Shown: in pieces, positions 6,291-13,707 of the stretch
Layout: each line of letters opens with the position of its first letter
How positions within the stretch are numbered: position 1 is the first letter of the stretch
NCBI GenBank assembly: GCA_036388555.1
Contig: DASVRP010000009.1
Location: 1-64,000, forward strand
DNA length: 64,000 bases
Direction of reading: 5' to 3'
Origin: UBA4665 sp036388555
Lineage (GTDB): Bacteria; Patescibacteriota; Saccharimonadia; Saccharimonadales; UBA4665
Position numbers and translations under genes: made by a program
Notes under the pieces: generated by a model
Seen by the model: only the letters and a program-made list of their open reading frames with translations
Told to the model about the DNA's origin: nothing
Databases searched by the model: none

Positions 6291-6817
6291 TGGTCACGAT
6301 GATCGATGTCATATCCATCAACGGAAAGATTACCTCAGGAGATGAGTCACATGACACTACTTGGGCTTCATCGGAAGATTTCCGGCATTTCAAGAAAGTC
6401 GTTGCCGATCACCGCATCCTCATCATGGGCAGGAAGACGTATGAAGCAGTACTTCCCAAACCCCAGCCCGGTACGCTTCGAATCGTCGTTACCCGAACGC
6501 CTGGCAGCTACGCCAGTCTGGAGGCTACCGGCATGCTGGAATTCTCCGACTTGTCACCATCTGACCTGTTAGCAGAACTGCGTAGGTCGCGCCACGATTA
6601 CGATGTATTACTTCTCGGCGGCGGCGAATTGAACACAGCATTTCTGGAAGCCGGATTAGTCGACCGGATCTTGATCACCATCGAACCTGTCTTATTCGCA
6701 GGTGGCACCGGCTTGCTTGCAGCTGGAAGTGCAGATATCCGCTGTAACCTCCTGTCCGTGACGCAGCTCAATGAACGTGGTACGCTTCTCGTAGCCTATG
6801 CGGTCGACAAAAGTTGA
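6287..6817 (+). CDS. Dihydrofolate-reductase-like (RibD C-terminal fold) protein
   Basis: A 176-residue protein of the DHFR/RibD-C superfamily: N-terminal DVISINGKIT, then a dinucleotide-binding pattern with MGRKTYE and LLLGGGELNTAFLEAGLVD, and a final strand. Members reduce pterins or ribityl-pyrimidines with NADPH. The start overlaps the murI stop (ATGA). Together with folD in the same run it may support folate reduction, substituting for a classical DHFR; substrate not provable from sequence. An alternative start is the Met three codons later. Confidence 0.75.
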   Translation: MMVTMIDVISINGKITSGDESHDTTWASSEDFRHFKKVVADHRILIMGRKTYEAVLPKPQPGTLRIVVTRTPGSYASLEATGMLEFSDLSPSDLLAELRRSRHDYDVLLLGGGELNTAFLEAGLVDRILITIEPVLFAGGTGLLAAGSADIRCNLLSVTQLNERGTLLVAYAVDKS

Positions 6818-6878
6818 CGCCGATGGGCTACGTACTATATGCTTGCTATATTCAAGTTCCAAAAGAGGGAGCACAGTC

Positions 6879-6932
6879 ATGATGATCAATAAACATCTTA
6901 CTACTTGGTCAGGATTCATCTTACGCAGTTAG
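6879..6932 (+). CDS. Possible 17-residue leader peptide upstream of the queuosine transporter
   Basis: MMINKHLTTWSGFILRS follows AGAGGGAG by seven bases. Its TAG stop (6930-6932) falls inside an inverted repeat (GTTAGT at 6928-6933 and ACTAAC at 6943-6948) just before the transporter gene. The arrangement resembles a translated leader, but its length gives no statistical support. Confidence 0.3.
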   Translation: MMINKHLTTWSGFILRS

Positions 6933-6966
6933 TATGTCTCAAACTAACGTAACGTGAGGTTTTCTG

Positions 6967-7647
6967 ATGTCTAAAAATGATCGCCCATACGTATTAGTCG
7001 GTCTCTATATATTCTGTATCATCGTCTCCGAGCTGATGGGCGGGAAGACATTTAACATAGTTAATATTAGTTGGCTGACTCTGAATGCGAGTGTTGCAAT
7101 CTTTGTCGTTCCATTACTTTTCACAATCACCGATGTCATCACGGAGGTTTACGGTAAAGAATCGGCTCGGAAATTAGTGAGGTTCGGCCTGATTATCATA
7201 GCTATGCTACTTGTCGCGGCCTTACTGTTCTCGTCACTGCCGCCATCAAGCAGGTATAGCTCTACTGAGAAGGCATACGATACAATATTTGGTACGTCTA
7301 TTAGATTTGGTATAGCAAGCATCGTCGCCTTCGCCGTATCAGAGTTCCTGGATGTCGCAATATTCAGCAAATTGAAGCAGCGAATGATGCGATATGGCTT
7401 ATGGTTCAGGAATAATGTCTCAAATATAGCGAGTCAGTTCATAGACTCCGCAGTGTTTCTTAGCCTTGCCTTTTATGCACCCAAAGACTCTCTATCGGCA
7501 AATCTGAGCTTCATTTTCAGCTTACTCTTGCCATATTGGATATTGCGATGTCTATTTTCGTTTGCTGAAACACCTTTAGTGTATATTGGTGTTAACTGGC
7601 TGAAACGCTCAGGAGAGGCAAATGATAAGTTGGAACAGAAGGATTAA
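6967..7647 (+). CDS. Queuosine precursor transporter, YhhQ family
   Basis: A 226-residue integral membrane protein with about six spans. The first cytoplasmic loop contains ITDVITEVYGK and the C-terminal half contains RNNVSNIASQFIDSAVF, both hallmark patterns of the YhhQ/QueT-like vitamin transporters that import queuine or preQ0/preQ1 for tRNA wobble modification. A GTGAGG lies nine bases before the ATG. It is followed after three bases by the CofE-like gene. I did not recognise a preQ1 riboswitch upstream. Confidence 0.8.
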   Translation: MSKNDRPYVLVGLYIFCIIVSELMGGKTFNIVNISWLTLNASVAIFVVPLLFTITDVITEVYGKESARKLVRFGLIIIAMLLVAALLFSSLPPSSRYSSTEKAYDTIFGTSIRFGIASIVAFAVSEFLDVAIFSKLKQRMMRYGLWFRNNVSNIASQFIDSAVFLSLAFYAPKDSLSANLSFIFSLLLPYWILRCLFSFAETPLVYIGVNWLKRSGEANDKLEQKD

Positions 7648-7650
7648 TCT

Positions 7651-8400
7651 ATGATAATCGAGCCCATTCATACTATGAGAATTACCCCGCGGTCCTGCAC
7701 TTTGACTGAACTGCTTGATACTGCGATTACTGAGATGCCGCCACAGAGTATCTTGGCAATTACTTCTAAAGTCGTGTCACTATGCGAAGGAAGTATTGCG
7801 CCTGTGCAAGGGACCGATAAACAGGCTTTGGTACGTGAGCAGTCTGATTATTATATGCCTGAATCTGATAGCAAATGGGGGATTAATTTCACAATCACAG
7901 ATGATACCCTTATTCCAAATGCAGGAATTGATGAATCCAACGCCGGGGATGTGTATGTACTTTGGCCTGAAGATGCCCAGGAAACGGCGAATCAGGTAAG
8001 AGAGTATTTGTGCGGTCGCTTCAATAATGATGAACTAGGTGTCGTAATCACCGACAGTACCTGTAGGCCGCTCAGGCGGGGTGTATCCGGTGTTGCGATG
8101 GCGTTCAGTGGCTTCAAGCCCTTACGTGATTATATCGGCACTCCAGACTTGTTTGATCGGCCGTTTGAAGTGTCCCAATCGGACGTAGTCGGTGGTATCG
8201 CATCAGCCGCTGTGCTTATGATGGGTGAAGGTAGTGAATCAACTCCTTTGGCCTTACTGCGGGATGTGACAGTGGCCGAATTTGTTTCCCGTGGTCCTTC
8301 GGAGGAAGAGCTTGCATCACTAAGGATACCTGTAGAAGAGGATCTATTTGCGCCCTTTTTGCAGCATGTAAAGTGGCAGAAAGGAGGAAGAAGGAAATGA
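7651..8400 (+). CDS. CofE-like (F420-0:gamma-glutamyl ligase family) protein
   Basis: A 249-residue protein with the features of the CofE/FbiB-N family: ITSKVVSLCEG near the N-terminus, GIDESN, a VVITDST strand-loop and VGGIASAAVLMMGEGSE near the metal/nucleotide site. CofE adds glutamate to coenzyme F420-0, but no other F420 gene is visible, so the acceptor here is unknown. It sits in a three-gene run between a queuosine-precursor transporter and an ATP-grasp ligase, and its stop overlaps the ATP-grasp start (ATGA). Confidence 0.75.
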   Translation: MIIEPIHTMRITPRSCTLTELLDTAITEMPPQSILAITSKVVSLCEGSIAPVQGTDKQALVREQSDYYMPESDSKWGINFTITDDTLIPNAGIDESNAGDVYVLWPEDAQETANQVREYLCGRFNNDELGVVITDSTCRPLRRGVSGVAMAFSGFKPLRDYIGTPDLFDRPFEVSQSDVVGGIASAAVLMMGEGSESTPLALLRDVTVAEFVSRGPSEEELASLRIPVEEDLFAPFLQHVKWQKGGRRK

Positions 8401-9468
8401 GTAGGATATCACCCGAGGATAGCATACCGAGCCATTACCCCTATGTCACCCGCAGCCTTCTGAAATTATTTGATGAAGGTGAACTGACGAATGTAACAGA
8501 TGTAATTGTAGAACCTGAATATGGTTATGTTTCGCGAATCTCATACAAAAATGGGACTCATCGGATTACTTACGGTAATGACTTAGGCCTGAATGCAAGC
8601 GCAGCGAGTGATTTGGCAAAAGACAAAGGACATACTAAATTCATGCTAAGGGCAATGGATGTGAATTGCCCTGATGGTCAGGAATTTCTGCTTCCGTGGT
8701 GGGCCGAAGTGGTGAGATCGAGTACTCGTATGAAAAATAAACCAGAAATCAAGACTACCGATGATGCAGGTGAATATATTGAAAATGAGATGGGCTACCC
8801 GGTCTACGTTAAACCCGTAGATGGCTCGAAGGGTAAGAATGTCTTTAAGATCGACGGAGTTGAAAGAGTTAGAGGATATATTTGCGAAGTATGAGGAGAA
8901 CAAGATACGCGTAGCTATGGTCGAAGAGCCGGTTGAGATGCCGGACTACCGTATAGTTACGCTGGACGGGGAGGCGATCAGCGCGTATCGGCGGCTGCCT
9001 CTATCGGTAGTAGGCAATGGCAAGGACAGTGTCGGAAGGCTTTTGGATATACTGCAGGCCGACTTTATCGAACAGGGTAGAGACACTAAGATTATCGTTG
9101 ATGACCTAAGAATTTTAGATCATCTAAATAAACAGGGGAAAGATTTGAATTATATCCCGGATGAGGATGACCGGCTTGTATTGGCGGACATATCGAATTT
9201 ATCTGCCGGGGGAACATCAGAAGATGTTACTGAGACGGTTGCTCCAGAGTGGATTGATCTGGCTGCGATGATTGCAAGCAATTTCAATCTGCGACTTTGT
9301 GGCGTAGACATCGCGTGTGAAGATATTTCCGACGGAGATGCCGCGTATAGCATACTTGAGGTTAATGCGGCGCCGGGGCTAGACCACTATGCATCATCTG
9401 GGGAAAAACAAGAAAATATCGTTCGCTCACTTTATGCCAAGGTCTTTAACACCTCGCCTGTCAGATGA
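8397..9468 (+). pseudogene. ATP-grasp ligase, split by a frameshift
   Basis: Two overlapping frames make one protein of about 356 residues. The first (8397-8894) carries MGYPVYVKPVDGSKGKNV, an ATP-grasp nucleotide-binding strand. The second continues ELEDIFAKYEENKIR and has DYRIVTLDGEAISAYRRLP, GVDIACEDIS and ILEVNAAPGLDHY, the metal-binding end of the fold, like the ligase half of cyanophycin-synthetase-type enzymes. Deleting one A from the AAA at 8863-8865 restores VEELEDIF and a continuous frame. It may be a real lesion, a slippage site or a sequence error. The start overlaps the CofE-like stop with AAAGGAGG upstream. It ends against the stop of convergent murD. Confidence 0.75.
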
Positions 9469-10764
9469 TTACAACGACTGTACAGCTGCAGCGAACTGCT
9501 GCGCCCGGTCCTTGTAGTCCTTGAACATATCGAAGCTGGCACAGCCTGTAGACAGCAATACGACGTCGCCGGGCTCCGCTGCCGCCCTGGCATTGGCGAC
9601 GATGTCTGCCATGTTGTCGCCGCCGGGGACAACATCAGTAAAGCCGGCCTGCTGGAGGGCCGCCTGGATGCGGCCGGCCTGTTCGCCGATCAGCAGGGCC
9701 TTGCGGACATTGCCACGGGCGACGGCTGCTCCCAGGTCATCGTAGCTGGCGCCTTTGTCGGAACCGCCCAATATGACGACCTTGGGGGCTTCGAACGACT
9801 GGATGGCGACGATTGCAGCCTCGGGGGTGGTGCCGAAGGAGTCGTCATAATACTTGACACCATCAAGTTCTTTGACCAGCTCAAGCCGGTGGGGAAGCCC
9901 GCTGAAAGTGGTCAGTACCGCGCGGAGTGCTGAGACGCTATGGGTGATCTGCCAGGCGGCGGTGATGGCGGCGCAGACGTTCTGCCAGTTATGCTGGCCG
10001 AGTAGCTTGAGCTCGTTCGTATGGCAGATGATCTGGCCGTTCATGTTGATGCTGCCGTCATCGATGACGGCGCCGGGCGGGGCGAAGTACGGGACCTTGG
10101 CACCGTTGCCGGCGGCCGCGATGGTCGTAGAATATTCATTGTCCTTGAAATAGATGGCGATATCGTCGAAGGTCTGCCAGACGAAGAGCTGCTGTTTGGC
10201 GGTGACGTACTCTGCCATGTCGGCATGCCAGTTAAGATGTTCCGGCGCGACCATCAGGCAGACAGCGATCATCGGTGAGCACTTCAGGTCGATAAGCTGG
10301 AAGCTGGAAAGCTCCAGGACGACCCATGAATCCTTGGTCAGCTTGGGCAGCAGCTCCAGGGCCGGGACGCCGATGTTGCCGGCCAGGTGGACATCTTTGC
10401 CGGCGGCCTCCAGCATGCGGGTGATGAGCGTCGAGGTCGTGCCTTTGCCCTTGGTTCCGGTGACACCGATGATGTTGGTGGTGGGTGACTGTTCGAAGAA
10501 CTCGTTCACCTGGGTAGTCACCTTGCTCTTGGACAAGTCAGGGTTCTTCTCGAATATCAGGTGCGGCTGCATGCCGGCCGTGCGGACGACCAGGTCGAAA
10601 CGGTCGAGGTCGTCGAGGTAGGACGGCCCGAGGACACTCCCGATGCCGTCCGGCACGGAAACGTCTGCGTTCATGTCGAGGACCGTGACGGTATCACCCC
10701 GCTTCTGAAAGAATTCCAGCGATGATCTCCCCTCGGTGTCGAATCCGGCTATGGCAATGTTCAT
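9469..10764 (-). CDS. murD: UDP-N-acetylmuramoyl-L-alanine--D-glutamate ligase
   Basis: A 431-residue Mur ligase that adds D-glutamate to UDP-MurNAc-Ala, using the product of murI at 5625. The Rossmann-like N-terminal domain starts NIAIAGFDTEG; the ATP loop GVTGTKGKGTT is at 100-110; the central domain has VLELSSFQL and a NWHAD-type segment; the C-terminal domain carries KYYDDSFGTTPEA and VILGGSDKG, both typical of MurD. The second of two adjacent ATG codons is preferred because TATTAT then lies exactly six bases upstream. It is convergent with the ATP-grasp gene with no spacer. Confidence 0.93.
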   Translation of the reverse strand: MNIAIAGFDTEGRSSLEFFQKRGDTVTVLDMNADVSVPDGIGSVLGPSYLDDLDRFDLVVRTAGMQPHLIFEKNPDLSKSKVTTQVNEFFEQSPTTNIIGVTGTKGKGTTSTLITRMLEAAGKDVHLAGNIGVPALELLPKLTKDSWVVLELSSFQLIDLKCSPMIAVCLMVAPEHLNWHADMAEYVTAKQQLFVWQTFDDIAIYFKDNEYSTTIAAAGNGAKVPYFAPPGAVIDDGSINMNGQIICHTNELKLLGQHNWQNVCAAITAAWQITHSVSALRAVLTTFSGLPHRLELVKELDGVKYYDDSFGTTPEAAIVAIQSFEAPKVVILGGSDKGASYDDLGAAVARGNVRKALLIGEQAGRIQAALQQAGFTDVVPGGDNMADIVANARAAAEPGDVVLLSTGCASFDMFKDYKDRAQQFAAAVQSL

Positions 10765-10806
10765 CATTCAATAATAGCTCAAATCGCTTCGGTACCCAAC
10801 AATCGG

Positions 10807-11187
10807 CTACTGCGCCAGCTGTTTCTTGACCAGTTCGGCAACCTGCCGCGGCGTCATATCCGATTTTAAAACAACGGCGCTCACATTGAGCGCCTTTATT
10901 GATTGTGGTATCTCCTGTTCGCCTTTGTTGGTCAGGATGATCACTTTGATATCTTTGCCCCAGGGCTGTCTGCGTAGCTGTTCCAGCATCTCGTCGCCGT
11001 TCATCTCCGGCATCATGATGTCCAGGAGGATGATGTCCGGCCGCATCTTCTCGATCAGTTCCAGCCCGAGCCGGCCATTCTCAGCGGTGTCGACCTTGTA
11101 ATTCTCGGCTTCAAACTTGAAGCGGTACATCTGGGATATCGCGAGGTCATCTTCGACTATGGCAATCTTGGTTGGGCTGTGGGTCAT
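10807..11187 (-). CDS. Single-domain response regulator (CheY-like)
   Basis: A 126-residue receiver domain with no output domain: acidic pair EDD at 12-14, phospho-acceptor D56 in ILLDIMMPEMNG, the Thr of ILTN, and the conserved Lys in VVLKSD. The start at 11187 is preferred to an upstream in-frame Met because TACAAT lies six bases before it. A similar regulator lies just upstream (11267-11647) and a histidine kinase is at 13708, the likely phosphodonor. With no DNA-binding domain it must act by protein contact or pass phosphate on. Confidence 0.9.
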   Translation of the reverse strand: MTHSPTKIAIVEDDLAISQMYRFKFEAENYKVDTAENGRLGLELIEKMRPDIILLDIMMPEMNGDEMLEQLRRQPWGKDIKVIILTNKGEQEIPQSIKALNVSAVVLKSDMTPRQVAELVKKQLAQ

Positions 11188-11266
11188 AGCTGCATTGTAT
11201 ACGAAGCACTTCGCAAAGCGCAATAAATGGCACCGAAGTTACAACGCTCTAAGACTGTTACGGTGC

Positions 11267-11647
11267 TTAGCCCAAGACTTCACGGACGATATCGACGATC
11301 TGCGAAGGCGTGTGATGGACCTTGGTGATGTAACGGTCGACGTGCAGGAAGCGAAGTGCGTGTGGCGCCTCATTCTTGCTGATGTTCGTCAGTACGATGA
11401 CGCGGATGCCGCTGCCCCAAGCCGTGGAGCGCATACGGGCCAGCATCTCGTCGCCGTTCATGACCGGCATGCGCAGATCGAGCAGGATAAGGTCGGGAGT
11501 AGTCGATTCGGCGGCCTGCAGCCCGAGTGCGCCGTCCTTGGCGGTCGTGACGGCATAGCCCTCCTGGGTGAGCTTCAGTTCATACAGCGAACGGATCGGC
11601 TCGTCGTCCTCGATGATCAATATCTTGTGCGGTGTCTGTGTCGTCAT
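11267..11647 (-). CDS. Single-domain response regulator (CheY-like)
   Basis: A 126-residue receiver domain with EDDE at 13-16, D57 in LLDLRMPVMNG, ILTNISKNEAP and the conserved Lys in YITKVH. It resembles the neighbour at 10807 but is clearly diverged, not a recent duplicate. AAGGA precedes the ATG. It is transcribed divergently from the decarboxylase gene at 11844, and the shared intergenic region holds a hairpin with a T run and the decarboxylase promoter. Confidence 0.9.
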   Translation of the reverse strand: MTTQTPHKILIIEDDEPIRSLYELKLTQEGYAVTTAKDGALGLQAAESTTPDLILLDLRMPVMNGDEMLARMRSTAWGSGIRVIVLTNISKNEAPHALRFLHVDRYITKVHHTPSQIVDIVREVLG

Positions 11648-11713
11648 AGGGTGTCCTTGTTATTTACCATAGTTTGTGCTATATTACTAGGTAGTAACTG
11701 TACATTGCCAGCA

Positions 11714-11752
11714 AGGCGCGTTTACCTACAAAGAGGGTGACGCGTCTTTTTT
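11714..11752 (+). terminator. Hairpin with T run between divergent genes
   Basis: GCGCGT..ACC and GGT..ACGCGTC form an imperfect stem with a nine-base loop, followed by TTTTTT. It lies upstream of the decarboxylase promoter, so it can only end a short plus-strand RNA started near 11680 (TATATT at about 11680) or insulate the promoter. No gene is visible before it on this strand. Confidence 0.45.
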
Positions 11753-11786
11753 ATTACCAGATGTTTCCTGTATGTTGCATAACTAC

Positions 11787-11814
11787 TTGTTAAACTATTA
11801 AACTATGCTATAAT
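11787..11814 (+). promoter_or_regulatory. Promoter of the decarboxylase-acyltransferase-kinase operon
   Basis: TTGTTA at 11787-11792 and a perfect TATAAT at 11809-11814, separated by 16 bases, lie about 30 bases before the decarboxylase ATG. This is the clearest promoter of the locus and would serve the three genes 11844-15909, which are separated by 1 and 12 bases. Confidence 0.65.
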
Positions 11815-11843
11815 ATAAATCGTTATGAATAATTTATACCAGT

Positions 11844-13004
11844 ATGTCATTACATCCTAGCGCCGCCATATCCCGTCCGATACATAAGAGTGCCCCTCAA
11901 ACTGACATTGATACGCCATATTTTGTCACCAACCTAGATGCCATTCGAAAACAGGTGATGGTCTTCAAGGAGTTATTGCCGCATGTTGAGGTTTATTACG
12001 CGATTAAAGCAAATAATGCACCAGAGATCATCACTGCGATAGATGACATAGTTGATGGATATGATATCGCCTCCTTAGGGGAGGCTGGCCAGTTACTTAC
12101 ACTTGGCGTGCATCCTGACCGGATCCTCTACAGCAACCCGGTCAAGATACCGCGTCACATTAAAGGTGCTGCCGAGGCAGGGATTGCCAACTTTGCGTTT
12201 GACAGCTCAACGGAAATCGAAAAGATAGCAGCCGCAGCACCAGGATCGACGGTGTATCTGCGTATGTCCGTTTCCGATTACGGAAGTATGTTCCCGCTTT
12301 CTAAGAAGTTCGGTATCGACCAATCGTCTGTAATTGATTACTGTCGCGAGGCTCGTGACGCAGGACTGGATGTAAAGGGAATTACATTCCATGTCGGTTC
12401 ACAATCTGAAAACCTACAGGTTTGGGAGACTGCAATCAAGGCTGCAGGTGAAACTGTTATTGCGCTTCAGGAAGATGGATTTGACATAGAGTTCGTTGAC
12501 CTCGGAGGTGGTTTCCCGGCTGATTATGGCGATCCGACGCCCGGAATCGCAGAAGTCGCCAGGGTTATTGAACAGTCAGTAAAGCAGTATATCCCGGATG
12601 ATATCAGGCTCATGGCGGAACCGGGCAGGTATATCGTGGCTAACTCAACGTATCTTGTCACGACGGTGATAGGGCGTGAACATAGGGTGGGCACCGACTG
12701 GTTATATCTGGACGTAGGGACGTTCCAAGGGCTTATGGAACCGCTCGAAATGCCTAATATGAAATACCCGATACGTACTGAGCGCAAGAGTAATGGGCCG
12801 ATGCAGGGATTCACGATCACCGGCCCGACCTGTGATGCTTGTGACACCCTGGGGCCTGACTATCAGCTGCCATCAGATATTCATGTCGGTGACAAGGTGT
12901 ATATAGATGCTACGGGTGCCTATGCACGTGTATACGCATCGACCTTCAATGGATTTGATATACCGTCCGTCAGATTCGTACACACCGATAGGAAGGTTGC
13001 CTGA
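11844..13004 (+). CDS. Ornithine/lysine-type decarboxylase, fold III PLP enzyme
   Basis: A 386-residue alanine-racemase-fold decarboxylase. PLP lysine is K55 in YYAIKAN; HVGSQ (183-187), GGGFP (221-225) and the phosphate-binding EPGRY (259-263) follow; the catalytic Cys region reads GPTCDACDTL (326-335). The last motif and the overall order match eukaryotic-type ornithine decarboxylase rather than diaminopimelate decarboxylase (LysA), which would have CESGD. The product would be putrescine or a related diamine. One base separates it from the putative acyltransferase, so the amine may be that enzyme's substrate; this is inference. No Shine-Dalgarno site is obvious. Confidence 0.85.
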   Translation: MSLHPSAAISRPIHKSAPQTDIDTPYFVTNLDAIRKQVMVFKELLPHVEVYYAIKANNAPEIITAIDDIVDGYDIASLGEAGQLLTLGVHPDRILYSNPVKIPRHIKGAAEAGIANFAFDSSTEIEKIAAAAPGSTVYLRMSVSDYGSMFPLSKKFGIDQSSVIDYCREARDAGLDVKGITFHVGSQSENLQVWETAIKAAGETVIALQEDGFDIEFVDLGGGFPADYGDPTPGIAEVARVIEQSVKQYIPDDIRLMAEPGRYIVANSTYLVTTVIGREHRVGTDWLYLDVGTFQGLMEPLEMPNMKYPIRTERKSNGPMQGFTITGPTCDACDTLGPDYQLPSDIHVGDKVYIDATGAYARVYASTFNGFDIPSVRFVHTDRKVA

Positions 13005-13005
13005 C

Positions 13006-13695
13006 ATGGCCACTATTGTTGCCCCACAAGCCGACGTACGCAGGGATACACAGTTTAACCTGAGTGTCAGCGCACGGCCGTGGTCGGATGTGTGGGATAT
13101 CGGGCAGTCACTCGAGGCTGATGTGTTTATCAAGAAAGGTTATGTCAAAGATGCCAATGAACTAGCTGTAGAGTATAGGAAATATATGGAAACAAGTGAG
13201 TTTGCACTTGTGGAGAGAGGCGAAGAAGCGCTCGGCAGCGCCCGGATGATCTTTTACGCACGCGGCATCGGATTCAAAACATTCAACGATATCACGAGGA
13301 AGCGACTGACTGTTGACCGGAAGGGCTACAAGCTCATGGACGGGCTAAACTTGGACCGTACCATGGAAATAGGTACGTTGGGTGCTGACGAGCGCGCCCG
13401 AAGCAGACCGGAAGACGCTGGACGTGTCGCCATGGCGCTCTACGGTATTGTTTATCGGGAAAGTATCACGCATGGCTGTGACTACGGCCTGGCAAGTTTT
13501 GATGAGGAATACGCCCAACGCTTTAGTGGTATATTCGGACCTGGAGTCAAGCCGCTCGGTCCTGCCAAGCATTACATGGGTTCACCTACGATCCCTGTGC
13601 TTATGGATCTGAACCAGATGTATGATCATCTCAGCAATATGCCGGGTGCGCAAGATGCCGTAAACGGATTTGCGAATAGCGTCGTACACGATTAA
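13006..13695 (+). CDS. Putative N-acyltransferase of the LuxI/FeeM-like GNAT group
   Basis: A 229-residue protein without signal peptide. It has the order seen in autoinducer synthases and N-acyl amino acid synthases: an N-terminal substrate-entry region (SLEADVFIKKGYV), FALVERGEEALGSARMI strand, then MEIGTLGADERARSRPEDAG, where E and R match the 'E.sR' signature, a helix ending YRESITHGCDYGLASFDEEY, and a late LGPAKHYMG. The likeness is by pattern, not proven. The ATG at 13006 follows the decarboxylase stop by one base with GGAAGG upstream. Joint expression with an amine-forming enzyme and a membrane sensor kinase suggests an acylated-amine signal. Confidence 0.5.
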   Translation: MATIVAPQADVRRDTQFNLSVSARPWSDVWDIGQSLEADVFIKKGYVKDANELAVEYRKYMETSEFALVERGEEALGSARMIFYARGIGFKTFNDITRKRLTVDRKGYKLMDGLNLDRTMEIGTLGADERARSRPEDAGRVAMALYGIVYRESITHGCDYGLASFDEEYAQRFSGIFGPGVKPLGPAKHYMGSPTIPVLMDLNQMYDHLSNMPGAQDAVNGFANSVVHD

Positions 13696-13707
13696 CATAA
13701 GTACTAT

